Shown here: one piece after another, positions 18,492 through 26,793 of the stretch | Numbering within the stretch: position 1 is the stretch's first letter | Layout: each line of letters starts with the position of its first letter | Source: Mycobacterium marinum | GTDB lineage: Bacteria; Actinomycetota; Actinomycetes; Mycobacteriales; Mycobacteriaceae | NCBI RefSeq assembly: GCF_003391395.1 | Contig: NZ_CP024190.1 | Coordinates: 5,456,001-5,520,000 of the forward strand | DNA: 64,000 bases | Direction of reading: 5' to 3' | Program-made: the position numbers and the translations under genes | The notes under the pieces: model-generated | What the model was told of the DNA's origin: nothing | The model's database searches: none | What the model saw: only the letters and a program-made list of their open reading frames with translations

Positions 18492-19973
18492 GTGAGTCGT
18501 ATCACCACCGACCAACTGCGCGACGCCGTACTGGACGAGGGCTCTTTCATCAGCTGGGATACGCCCCCGCTAGAGGTCCCGATATCGGAGTCCTACGCGC
18601 GCGATCTGGCCGACGCCCGAGCCGCCACCGGCCGTGACGAATCGGTGCTGACCGGCGAGGGCCGCGTGTTGGGGCGCCGGGTCGCGGTGGTGGTGTGCGA
18701 ATTCGACTTTCTCGCCGGCTCGATCGGCGTGGCGGCCGCGGAGCGAATCACCGCGGCCGTGGAACGCGCCACCAGCCAGCGGTTGCCGCTGCTGGCCTCG
18801 CCCAGCTCCGGGGGCACGCGCATGCAGGAGGGCACGGTCGCGTTCCTGCAGATGGTGAAGATCGCCGCGGCTGTCCGGCTGCACAAGCAGGCCCACCTTC
18901 CCTACCTGGTCTATTTGCGCCATCCGACCACGGGCGGGGTGTTCGCGTCATGGGGTTCGCTGGGCCACGTGACGGTGGCCGAACCGGGGGCCCTGATCGG
19001 CTTCCTGGGTCCCCGGGTCTACGAGCTGCTCTACGACGAACCGTTTCCCGCTGGCGTCCAGACCGCGGAGAACCTGCAGCGCCATGGTGTCATCGACGGC
19101 GTGGTCACGCTAGACGAGCTACGACGCACACTGGATCGCGCATTGACGGTACTCACCGACGCGCCAGCGCCAGCGCCAGCGGCGCCAGCTCCCACTGCGA
19201 TACCGGATGTTCCGGCGTGGACTTCGGTGCTGGCATCGCGACGACCCGACCGGCCGGGGGTGGAACACCTGCTGCGTTACGGGGCCACCGACCGAGTGCT
19301 GCTCTCCGGGACCGGTTACGGCGACGCGGCGACCACGCTGCTCGCGCTGGCCCGCATGGCCGGTCAGCCAATGGTGGTGCTTGGCCAGCAAGGGATCGGT
19401 GGCGGGATCATCGGACCGGCGTCGCTGCGCGAGGCTCGCCGCGGCATGGCACTGGCCGCCGAGCTGCGGCTGCCGCTGGTCCTGGTCATCGACACCGCCG
19501 GCCCCGCATTGTCCGCCGATGCCGAGCAGGGTGGGCTGGCCGGCCAGATCGCCCAATGTCTGGCCGAGTTGGTGACGCTGGGCACCCCGACGGTGTCGGT
19601 GCTGTTGGGGCAGGGCAGCGGCGGGCCGGCGCTGGCGATGGTGCCCGCAGACCGGGTATTGGCCGCCCAACACGGCTGGCTAGCTCCACTTCCGCCGGAG
19701 GGCGCCAGCGCGATCGTCTTCCGCGACACCACCCACGCCGCCGAGCTCGCCGCAGCGCAAGGCATTCGATCGGCGGACCTGCTGGCCGCCGGGATCGTCG
19801 ACGTCATAGTTCCCGAACTCCCCGACGCCGCAGCTGAGCCGGTCGAGTTCGCCCAACGACTTTCGATCGCCATCGCGACCGAGGTTGCCGCGCTGCGTGA
19901 GATACCCGACGCCCAGCGCATGACGGCTCGACTCGCGCGGTACCGCAGCATCGGGCTCCCGCGCGACCGCTGA
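18492..19973 (+). CDS. accD3: Acyl-CoA carboxylase carboxyltransferase AccD3
   Basis: 493 residues from GTG 18492. It consists of two crotonase-like halves: an AccD-like first half with SPSSGGTRMQEG and PTTGGVFASWGSLGH, and an AccA-like second half with GQQGIGGGIIGPASLREA and AEQGGLAGQIA. The two-half architecture is that of the carboxyltransferase subunit of acetyl- or propionyl-CoA carboxylase, which transfers CO2 from a biotinylated AccA subunit to an acyl-CoA. It is the Rv0904c ortholog by synteny with echA6 and prrA. The acyl-CoA preference of AccD3 is not settled. In M. tuberculosis it is followed by prrA; here an 8.7-kb block intervenes. Confidence 0.93.
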   Translation: MSRITTDQLRDAVLDEGSFISWDTPPLEVPISESYARDLADARAATGRDESVLTGEGRVLGRRVAVVVCEFDFLAGSIGVAAAERITAAVERATSQRLPLLASPSSGGTRMQEGTVAFLQMVKIAAAVRLHKQAHLPYLVYLRHPTTGGVFASWGSLGHVTVAEPGALIGFLGPRVYELLYDEPFPAGVQTAENLQRHGVIDGVVTLDELRRTLDRALTVLTDAPAPAPAAPAPTAIPDVPAWTSVLASRRPDRPGVEHLLRYGATDRVLLSGTGYGDAATTLLALARMAGQPMVVLGQQGIGGGIIGPASLREARRGMALAAELRLPLVLVIDTAGPALSADAEQGGLAGQIAQCLAELVTLGTPTVSVLLGQGSGGPALAMVPADRVLAAQHGWLAPLPPEGASAIVFRDTTHAAELAAAQGIRSADLLAAGIVDVIVPELPDAAAEPVEFAQRLSIAIATEVAALREIPDAQRMTARLARYRSIGLPRDR

Positions 19974-20064
19974 CCTGCGGCGGTGCCGTTTAGCGGTCGG
20001 GCTTCGGCCCCGCTGCGGCGATTTTGGTGTGGCAGGTTAGCCAGGATCGAATGCGTGGCGGAGG

Positions 20065-20135
20065 GACGGGAGAATCAGCAAGGCCGGTTCGGTAATGTGA
20101 TGCTGGGTCTGCGCAGCTCGCTCGATTCTCCCGTC
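20065..20135. repeat. 12-bp perfect inverted repeat with 47-bp spacer
   Basis: gacgggagaatc (20065-20076) and gattctcccgtc (20124-20135) are exact reverse complements. It lies about 90 bp past the accD3 stop. It could be a terminator-like structure or the end of a decayed element. Confidence 0.5.
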
Positions 20136-20943
20136 AGCACCGCCTGCCCCGCACGGCAGGAATCATTCTGAGCTGCCGCGAGAGTCCAATTCGAATTCAA
20201 TTTCTCTTACAACAGCCTCTTTTTACCGACCAGGATCTGGCTAGCACCCGTGAGAGAGCTCGGTGATCGATTTTTAGCCCCACGGCCGTTACCGCAGAGA
20301 TTGCACCATTCCGCCAACGTGCGCAGATCACTACGGAGGCGCAGCCGCATCGCCGCCACCCGGCGAGAGACCGGCTCCATGAGACAAACTTGTCCAATCC
20401 TGTTCCTTTACATCTCTTTTGAGACATGCATGTTAAATCTCACACTGAGGATCGTAAGGAAAATTCCCCTTTTGAATAAGAAGCGAACGCCTAATATGGA
20501 CACCGTCAAGTTTCAGCAGTACGGTCAGCTACGTGCCCCACGACCATCCAGCGAGCCCGCTCTCGTATCGGCTTGCCGAAGCGGGATCGGTTGCCGCCGT
20601 TGCCAATCGGGGCCGCCACCCCGAACGGCGCCGCGTTCACTGCAAGCTGCGCAGCTGGCCACCATCGGATTCCCCACAACGACCGGATGTCATGACGGCG
20701 CGCCGGCAACATTGCGCACACCGGCCCTTGCGGATGGCATGGTGCGGCAACACCGTTCACCTCCACACCGCCATCGCCGGCAAACCCATTGGCGCCCGCA
20801 CCCATCCTGAAATGGTGTTTCATGCAGTTCGATGGCGATCCCATACACCAAATCGCGCTATTGCGACCGTCTCGAGACGAGAGTCGGCGCCGCGGCCCAT
20901 GGAAGCGGCAACGCGCTCGATCCCGAGAAATTTTTGCGAGTTT

Positions 20944-20960
20944 GTAGTTAGATCAACTAC
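20944..20960. promoter_or_regulatory. Palindromic candidate operator upstream of the MFS-led operon
   Basis: gtagtt-agatc-aactac: 6-bp perfect arms with a 5-bp centre, 60 bp upstream of the MFS start at 21021. Its position suggests an operator or an activator site for the biosynthetic array. The cognate regulator is unknown; the nearest regulator gene is the TetR gene at 26.2-26.8 kb. Confidence 0.4.
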
Positions 20961-21020
20961 GCAGGGGTCTGTGATGACTTCAGCCGGCGGGTGCGGTTGA
21001 GGATCGTTGGTTCGGGTTGA

Positions 21021-22466
21021 ATGGGCGCGCGGGCGCGGGGAGTGGTATTGGTTACGGGTAGAGTGCGGGCGTTGGCGGTGGGGCTTACCGCGGGATTTAT
21101 TGTTTACCTGGATACAACGGTATTACTTGTAGCTTTCGGTGCTATTTCGGCAAGTTTTCCGGAGGCATCCTCATCCGCCCGGTCGTGGGTGCTTGACGCG
21201 TATTTCATTGTGTTTGCCGCGTTGATGGTGCCGGGCGGGCGTTGGGCAGATCAGTTCGGTAGCCGCAACGTCTTCGCCATCGGTGTCAGCACGTTCATTC
21301 TGTCGTCTGTGGGTTGCGCGGTCGCGCCCACGTTGGGCGCGCTGGTTGCGGCTCGAGCGGCACAAGCGGTGGGTGCCGCGCTGATGGGGCCGGCTTCGCT
21401 TGCGCTGATTCTTCCTTATTTTGGTCGGGGTTCTCGGGCCACTGCGGTGTCGCTATGGGGTACCTCGGCGGCGTTGGCGGCGGCACTGGGGCCACCCCTC
21501 GGGGGGTTTCTCGCCGATACCGTGGGCTGGCGCGGGATTTTCCTCATCAACGTGCCGATCGGGTTGGCCGTGCTTGCCGGGTTGCGCAATGTCGACAACC
21601 GCGGCGATGCCGTGGCGGGGCAGCTGGTGAACACGAGCGCGATCGTCCTGATCGCTTCGGGTGTGGGGGCGCTGACGGCAGGCATCCTTGAAGGCCCGTC
21701 CTGGGGCTGGGGCCAGCGCCGGACACTGCTGTTGCTGATTGCGGGTGCCATCCTGCTGGCCGCGGCGATGGTGGGGGTGGCACGCCACCACCGCCGCGCG
21801 GAGCCGATACACGATTTCGACAAGGGCCGTTTCTTCGCCGCCAATGCGGCGACCGCGATCTTCGGGGCCGGCTTCTATGGGTTGTTACTTGCCGTCGTGT
21901 TCTTTCTGACGTCGCACTGGCACTATTCCACTTTCGAGGCGGGACTGGCCATGATGCCGATCTTTGTTGCGGCCGCGCTTGCGGCTATCCCGGCCGGAAG
22001 GATCGCAGATGCGCGGGGACACCGATGGGCGGTGATCCCCGGTTGCTGGGTTTTCGCTCTCGGCGTTTTCCTGTTCTGGTTACTGACAACGAGCCGAGCC
22101 GACTATGCGTCACGGTGGCTGCCCGGATCGATCCTCTGCGGGATTGGCATCGGGTGTGTCATGCCGGTTCTCGCAAGCGCTGCGATCGATGCGATGCCCG
22201 GCCAGCTCCTCGGCACCGCCAATGCACTCAATTCCATGTTGCGGCAATTCGGCGCGGCCCTGGGCACCGCCGCGGTGGGCACGTTGCTTGTTGAGCGTTC
22301 CGGTCACTCGCCCATCGACGTGGGCAGCTTCCGGGTCGTATGGGCATTTCTGGGGACTTTGGCCATCGCCACGATTCCGTTTGCGCTGCGCCTGATACGA
22401 CCGGCGTGGCAACGACCGGTCGAGGAGCCTCAACCGGCAGCCGCCGAATGCACATCGCCACCCTAG
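21021..22466 (+). CDS. MFS exporter, DHA2/EmrB-QacA type, 14 transmembrane helices
   Basis: 481 residues with about 14 hydrophobic segments. The family signature GGRWADQFGSRN follows TM2, and the antiporter motif C region reads GTSAALAAALGPPLGGFLAD in TM5. The N-terminal TFIVYLDTTVL-like segment (GFIVYLDTTVLLVAF) is typical of DHA2 drug/metabolite exporters. The start is uncertain: ATG 21021 has no strong Shine-Dalgarno, and GTG codons further in (near 21042 and 21063) are possible. It is the first gene of a plus-strand array with an alpha-oxoamine synthase, a CysM paralog and a lipid hydroxylase, so export of their product, or lipid flipping, is a reasonable inference. Confidence 0.85.
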   Translation: MGARARGVVLVTGRVRALAVGLTAGFIVYLDTTVLLVAFGAISASFPEASSSARSWVLDAYFIVFAALMVPGGRWADQFGSRNVFAIGVSTFILSSVGCAVAPTLGALVAARAAQAVGAALMGPASLALILPYFGRGSRATAVSLWGTSAALAAALGPPLGGFLADTVGWRGIFLINVPIGLAVLAGLRNVDNRGDAVAGQLVNTSAIVLIASGVGALTAGILEGPSWGWGQRRTLLLLIAGAILLAAAMVGVARHHRRAEPIHDFDKGRFFAANAATAIFGAGFYGLLLAVVFFLTSHWHYSTFEAGLAMMPIFVAAALAAIPAGRIADARGHRWAVIPGCWVFALGVFLFWLLTTSRADYASRWLPGSILCGIGIGCVMPVLASAAIDAMPGQLLGTANALNSMLRQFGAALGTAAVGTLLVERSGHSPIDVGSFRVVWAFLGTLAIATIPFALRLIRPAWQRPVEEPQPAAAECTSPP

Positions 22467-22540
22467 CCGTCTCACGGAGCACTTTCAGGAAGAAACACCT
22501 CAGGGCAAACGATCAATGACAGGGATTAGGGGCACAAATC

Positions 22541-23803
22541 ATGGATCTCTTCGATAAATTTGTTGCGGTAGACGAGCCGCTGCTACACATTTCTCGTGCC
22601 ACACATGGCATAGCGACATATCCCAAGCTGGATGGGCCCGTCGGCGCCCACATGAGGTGGCAAGACCGCGAGCAGATCGTATGGAGCATCAACAACTATC
22701 TCGGAATCGCCAATCTTCCTGAAGTACGGGAAGCCGATGTCGAGTTCGCTCGACTCTACGGATTCGCAAGACCCATGGGCTCACGAATGATGTGCGGCGA
22801 GACGGACATCCTCGAGCAGTTGGAAGAGGAGCTGGCCAATTATGTGAAGAAGCCGGCGGCGCTCTTTCTCAACTATGGGTATCAAGGCATGGCCTCACTC
22901 ATCGACTCACTCACCACCTCCTCAGACTGGATCGTCCTGGACTCGCAATGCCACGCGTGCATCATCGACGGGGTCCGGCTGAAGAAGAAGGGCGGCCTCG
23001 ACCAGACACGTACGTTCTCGCACAACAATATTGACGAACTCCAAGCATGCCTGGCCGAGATCGATCGGGTGCGCAGTGCCGACGCCGGCGTATTGGTGAT
23101 CACCGAAGGGGTTTTCGGCATGTCCGGCGACCAGGGTGCACTACGTGAGATCGTCGAACTCAAGAAGACCTACGATTTCCGATTGCTCGTTGACGACGCA
23201 CACGGGTTCGGCGCCCTGGGCGCAACCGGCAGCGGAGCCGGGGAAGAACAGGGCGTCCAAGATGGTATCGACCTATATTTCAGCACCTTCGCCAAAGCGG
23301 CCGCCGGCACTGGGGCATTCGTCGCATCAGAGGCCAACGTAATTTGGAAACTGCGCTACACAATGCGCTCGCAGATCTTCAGCAGAGGCCTACCCCTGCC
23401 GATCATCGCCGGAAACCTGTTCCGCTTCGAGTTGCTGCGCACCCGCCACGATCTGCGCCAGCGAGCCCATGCCATCGCACATGAGCTTCAAACATCGTTG
23501 ACCGACAAGGGATTTGACATCGGCAACACCCAGAGTCTGGTCACACCGGTATTCCTGCAGATGGACCCGTTGCTAACCCTCGAATTTCTGAACCGAATGC
23601 GCCACGAGCACAACGTATTCTGCTCGGGCGTGATGTACCCGGTGGTCCCCCCCGGGGTTGTCCAGCTACGACTGGTGTCCACCGCATCACACGACACCGC
23701 CGACGTGGAACCGACAGTAAACGCCATCGCGTCGCTCTACGACGAGCTAGTCCCCAACCGGGATCGTGACCTATCACCGGCACCTGAGCTCGGCGCGGTC
23801 TAA
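22541..23803 (+). CDS. Alpha-oxoamine synthase, serine palmitoyltransferase / cysteate acyltransferase type
   Basis: 420 residues, fold-type I PLP enzyme. Visible: PLP-stacking His138 in CHACIIDG, Asp218 and His221 in LLVDDAHGFG, and Schiff-base Lys252 in YFSTFAKAAAGTGAF. The family condenses an amino acid with an acyl-CoA and releases CO2. Several segments (PMGSRMM, FLNYGYQGM, VITEGVFGM, GEEQGVQDGIDLYFSTFAK, YPVVPPG) resemble Bacteroidetes serine palmitoyltransferases and cysteate acyltransferases more than AONS (BioF) or KBL. This is from memory of the family, not a search. The likely product is a 3-keto long-chain base. AGGGG sits about nine bases before the ATG. Amino-acid substrate unproved: serine, cysteate or another. 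Confidence 0.85.
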   Translation: MDLFDKFVAVDEPLLHISRATHGIATYPKLDGPVGAHMRWQDREQIVWSINNYLGIANLPEVREADVEFARLYGFARPMGSRMMCGETDILEQLEEELANYVKKPAALFLNYGYQGMASLIDSLTTSSDWIVLDSQCHACIIDGVRLKKKGGLDQTRTFSHNNIDELQACLAEIDRVRSADAGVLVITEGVFGMSGDQGALREIVELKKTYDFRLLVDDAHGFGALGATGSGAGEEQGVQDGIDLYFSTFAKAAAGTGAFVASEANVIWKLRYTMRSQIFSRGLPLPIIAGNLFRFELLRTRHDLRQRAHAIAHELQTSLTDKGFDIGNTQSLVTPVFLQMDPLLTLEFLNRMRHEHNVFCSGVMYPVVPPGVVQLRLVSTASHDTADVEPTVNAIASLYDELVPNRDRDLSPAPELGAV

Positions 23804-23829
23804 CACCAGAATCCTATTGGGCGGACACG

Positions 23830-23982
23830 ATGACAACTCACAGCCTCGCCGAATCACCATCTCGCCATCACAACCACTGGCCCCCAACCACACGATGTAG
23901 TAACGGGCCAGCTGTGATCGTCGACCTTCGCACCCGAAGAAGACCCGCACCCGCAGCGCCGACCAGCGAGCGCACCCCATGA
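23830..23982 (+). CDS. Small unrecognised ORF coupled to the cysM paralog
   Basis: A possible 50-residue product beginning MTTHSLAESPSRHHNHWPP, Arg/Pro-rich, with one Cys. ATG 23830 has a GGCGGA-like Shine-Dalgarno. Its TGA overlaps the ATG of the CysM-like gene (ATGA, 23979-23982), and that gene has no clear Shine-Dalgarno of its own, so translational coupling through this ORF is plausible. It could be a leader peptide. No homology recognised, and it may be non-coding. Confidence 0.3.
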   Translation: MTTHSLAESPSRHHNHWPPTTRCSNGPAVIVDLRTRRRPAPAAPTSERTP

Positions 23983-24923
23983 CCCGCTACGACTCACTGC
24001 TGGCCACCTTGGGCGATACGCCCCTGGTTGGCTTACCACGACTCTCACCAGGCTGGGACAACAGTCCGCACGTGCGGTTGTGGGCCAAACTCGAAGACCG
24101 CAACCCCACCGGGTCGATCAAAGATCGCCCAGCGCTGCGGATGATCGAGCAAGCCGAGGCCGACGGTTGGCTGCGGCCGGGCGCGACGATCCTGGAGGCC
24201 ACCAGCGGCAACACCGGCATCTCCCTGGCGATGGCCGCCAAACTGAAGGGGTATCGGCTCATCTGCGTGATACCGGAAAACACCTCGATCGAGCGCCGTC
24301 GGTTGCTCGAGCTCTACGGGACCGAGATCATATTTTCCCCCGCCGAGGGCGGATCCAACACCGCGGTAGCGCTCGCCAAACAACTGGCCGCCGAACACCC
24401 CGAATGGGTCCTGCTCTACCAGTACGGCAACCCCGCCAACTCCGACTCCCACTACCGCGGCACCGGCCCGGAACTGCTCGCCGACCTGCCCGAGATCACC
24501 CACTTCGTCGCCGGCCTAGGCTCCTCGGGCACTCTGATGGGCGCCGGCCGATTCCTGCGCGAACACGTCGCCAACATCAAGATCGTGGCCGTCGAACCCC
24601 GCCACAACGAAAAACTCTGTGGGATGCGCAATCTCGACGAAGGATTTGTGCCCGAACTGTATGACCCCACGCTGGGGGCCGTGCGCTACCCGGTCGCCAC
24701 CGCCGATGCCGAGCACCGCATCCGCGAACTCGCACACACCGAGGGCGTCCTGGCAGGCCTGTCCACGGGCGCGGCCCTACACGCCGCATTGGAGATCGGC
24801 ACTCAAGCTCTGCGAGCAGGCGAGCGTGCCGATATCGCGTTCGTCGTCGCCGACGCCGCGTGGAAATACCTCTCCTCCGGCGTCTATGAACACCCGGCAC
24901 CTAGCAAGTTACTGGCCCCATGA
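23979..24923 (+). CDS. CysM-like PLP enzyme: O-phosphoserine sulfhydrylase paralog or cysteate synthase
   Basis: 314 residues, fold-type II PLP enzyme strongly resembling M. tuberculosis CysM (Rv1336). Schiff-base Lys48 is in GSIKDRP, the phosphate/amino-acid loop is TSGNTG, and Arg217 in GMRN matches the arginine that makes CysM choose O-phosphoserine. It ends about ten residues earlier than CysM and lacks the C-terminal tail that closes the CysM active site around CysO-derived sulfur. So O-phosphoserine use is likely, but the nucleophile may differ; sulfite would give cysteate. The gene sits directly after the alpha-oxoamine synthase. The orthologous housekeeping cysM-cysO locus is not in this window, so this is a paralog. 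Confidence 0.82.
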   Translation: MTRYDSLLATLGDTPLVGLPRLSPGWDNSPHVRLWAKLEDRNPTGSIKDRPALRMIEQAEADGWLRPGATILEATSGNTGISLAMAAKLKGYRLICVIPENTSIERRRLLELYGTEIIFSPAEGGSNTAVALAKQLAAEHPEWVLLYQYGNPANSDSHYRGTGPELLADLPEITHFVAGLGSSGTLMGAGRFLREHVANIKIVAVEPRHNEKLCGMRNLDEGFVPELYDPTLGAVRYPVATADAEHRIRELAHTEGVLAGLSTGAALHAALEIGTQALRAGERADIAFVVADAAWKYLSSGVYEHPAPSKLLAP

Positions 24924-24930
24924 CGCCACG

Positions 24931-25155
24931 ATGCGAGCCCGCAAGTACGACGCGAACACCCAGAACCGGACCATCGGATTTCTTCCTCATATCGAATCAA
25001 ACGAAATTCGGCAGGAGGGTGAACCCGTCTCCCAAATACTAAAAACAACGCCACGGCTCGCACCGGCCACGATCGGCACAACCCCGGCCGCACAGCATGA
25101 ACACCGCGAATTAATCCGGAAGTCCGCCAACCCCCGACACCACGCCTACAGCTAA
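24931..25155 (+). CDS. Small unrecognised ORF between cysM paralog and hydroxylase
   Basis: A possible 74-residue protein beginning MRARKYDANTQNRTIGFL. The first 14 codons are strongly GC-rich at third positions, as expected for a coding mycobacterial frame; the middle is AT-richer. It starts eight bases after the cysM-like stop and ends 12 bases before the hydroxylase start, which fits an operon member. No Shine-Dalgarno, transmembrane segment or acyl-carrier DSL motif is visible. A competing 40-residue ORF overlaps the cysM-like stop at 24920. Confidence 0.35.
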   Translation: MRARKYDANTQNRTIGFLPHIESNEIRQEGEPVSQILKTTPRLAPATIGTTPAAQHEHRELIRKSANPRHHAYS

Positions 25156-25167
25156 GGCATCACTGAC

Positions 25168-26109
25168 ATGACTACTGCGATGAGCGTCTTCGACGCACTG
25201 CCAGACAGACTGCAGGACCCGGTGGTACTGACCGCCCCATTCCTGATACTCCTGATCGTTCTCGAATGGATAGCCGCACGCAAACTGCTAACCACCAGCG
25301 CGCCCGCTGCCGACGACTCGAGAAACGCGCCCGGGGCCCACTTCGGCCCCGACACCATCGCAAGCCTGTCCACCGGGTTGGTCTCACTGGTCACCGGCGC
25401 CACCTGGAAGACCATCGCCGCAATCGGCTACGCCGCCATCTACACCTACGTCGCGCCCTGGCATCTTTCCCCACACCAGTGGTACACGTGGGTTATCGCG
25501 GTCCTGGGCCTAGACCTCATCTACTGCGTCGATCACCGCATCGCCCACAGAGTCCGGCTGATCTGGGCCGCACATCAGCCACACCACTCCAGCGAATACT
25601 TCAACCTGGCCACCGCGGTACGCGTGGAATGGAACAAGAGTGGCGAGATCATCATGTTCGCCATACTGCCGCTGTTGGGAGTTCCTCCGTGGGTGGTGTT
25701 CTTCAGCTGGTCAATAAATCTGACCTACCAGTTCTGGGTCCACACCGAACGGATCGGCAAACTACCGCGCTGGTACGAATACCTCTTCAACACACCGTCA
25801 CACCACCGGGTGCACCACGGTATGGATCAAATGTATCTAGACAAGAATTTCGGCGGAATTCTCATCATCTGGGATCGCATGCTGGGCACATTCCAGGCCG
25901 AAGAATTCCGCCCACACTACGGACTCACAAAACCGGTCCACACCTTCAACATCTGGAAGCTACAAACCAACGAATACGCGGCGATAGTCCGAGACTGGCG
26001 CTCAGCAACTCGACTACGCGATCGACTCGGCTACGTCTTCGGACCGCCGGGCTGGAAACCGCAGACACCCGCCAACCAGGAAACCGGCAGGCTGGCCAAG
26101 TCCGCTTGA
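25168..26109 (+). CDS. Membrane fatty acid hydroxylase / sterol desaturase family protein
   Basis: 313 residues with an N-terminal hydrophobic helix and further membrane segments. The diiron histidine clusters are complete: HRIAH (123-127), HQPHH (136-140), WVHTE (His192) and HHRVHH (212-217). The family hydroxylates or desaturates long-chain bases, fatty acyl chains, sterols or alkyl-glycerols using O2. Beside an alpha-oxoamine synthase, a sphinganine- or capnine-type base or its acyl chain is a natural substrate, but that is inference. Start ATG 25168 or ATG 25180 (MSVFDALP). It is the last gene of the array. Confidence 0.88.
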   Translation: MTTAMSVFDALPDRLQDPVVLTAPFLILLIVLEWIAARKLLTTSAPAADDSRNAPGAHFGPDTIASLSTGLVSLVTGATWKTIAAIGYAAIYTYVAPWHLSPHQWYTWVIAVLGLDLIYCVDHRIAHRVRLIWAAHQPHHSSEYFNLATAVRVEWNKSGEIIMFAILPLLGVPPWVVFFSWSINLTYQFWVHTERIGKLPRWYEYLFNTPSHHRVHHGMDQMYLDKNFGGILIIWDRMLGTFQAEEFRPHYGLTKPVHTFNIWKLQTNEYAAIVRDWRSATRLRDRLGYVFGPPGWKPQTPANQETGRLAKSA

Positions 26110-26167
26110 CCCCCAAGCCATCGAGTTGGCAATCCGCCTCAGCCGACCCGCGCAGCACCGCCAGGTC

Positions 26168-26779
26168 TCAGCGGATCAACACCACGCCAAGAAGTTGACT
26201 GAGCCAAGCTCGTGCCGCGTCCTGGTTGCCGTCCAGTAGAAGTTGAATGCTGACCCCGTCATAGGCGGCGACCACGGCGCGGGCGGCGTCGGCAACGCTG
26301 CCGATCGCTGCGGGTAGTTCGACATCGCTGCCAGCAAGCCGGTCTTCCACTGCGGCACGCAGCTGCGCCCGTTGGGCCGCCAGGCGTTGGGCGAGATCCG
26401 GGTGGCGGGCGGCGTGCATCAGGAAGTCAGTCTTGATGAGCAGCCAGTCGCGGTCGAGCAACAAGGTGCTGGCGATTCGATCCACTGTCCCGGGCACGTC
26501 GGTGGGATCGTCGACGCTTGCCATGGCGGTGCCGACCTGTTCGGAGATCAAGGTGGCGCGCTGGTCATAGAGGGTGAAGAAGAGTTCCTCGAGGCTGTCG
26601 AACTGCGAGTAGAACGCCCCCCGGGTGTAGCCGGCCGCCGCACACACATCCTCGATGCGCACGTGCCCGAACCCTTTGTCTGCGAACACCCTGAACGCCG
26701 CATCGACCAGCCGGGCCCGAGTCTCGGCGCGCCGCTTGGTCACGCGCGCCGGCGTGGCAGTGTTGGCTTGCGGTGTCAT
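26168..26779 (-). CDS. TetR-family transcriptional repressor
   Basis: 203 residues. The N-terminal helix-turn-helix is typical: RLVDAAFRVFADKGFGHVRIEDVCAAAGYTRGAFYSQF in outline, with the TRGAFYxQF recognition-helix signature. The C-terminal ligand domain is variable. It is divergent from the KstD-like flavoprotein gene with 98 bp between start codons, and palindromes lie in that gap, so it likely represses itself and the flavoprotein gene. It could also act on the lipid array that ends convergently 58 bp away, but nothing in the sequence shows that. Confidence 0.88.
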   Translation of the reverse strand: MTPQANTATPARVTKRRAETRARLVDAAFRVFADKGFGHVRIEDVCAAAGYTRGAFYSQFDSLEELFFTLYDQRATLISEQVGTAMASVDDPTDVPGTVDRIASTLLLDRDWLLIKTDFLMHAARHPDLAQRLAAQRAQLRAAVEDRLAGSDVELPAAIGSVADAARAVVAAYDGVSIQLLLDGNQDAARAWLSQLLGVVLIR

Positions 26780-26793
26780 CTACATCACACTCC

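Larger units (their letters stand above)
19974..21020. other. 1-kb gene-free region at the left edge of the inserted block
   Basis: No recognisable gene lies on either strand; the ORFs present overlap in conflicting frames and show no family motif. The segment 20180-20520 is visibly AT-richer than the surrounding chromosome. It contains a 12-bp inverted repeat downstream of accD3 and a 17-bp palindrome shortly upstream of the MFS gene. It probably holds the accD3 terminator region and the promoter of the MFS-led operon. Confidence 0.6.

Noticed and set aside
20250..21000. ORFs of 155 and 186 codons upstream of the MFS gene
   Set aside because: They overlap each other in different frames, have no Shine-Dalgarno or family motif, and cross the AT-rich region and the palindrome.
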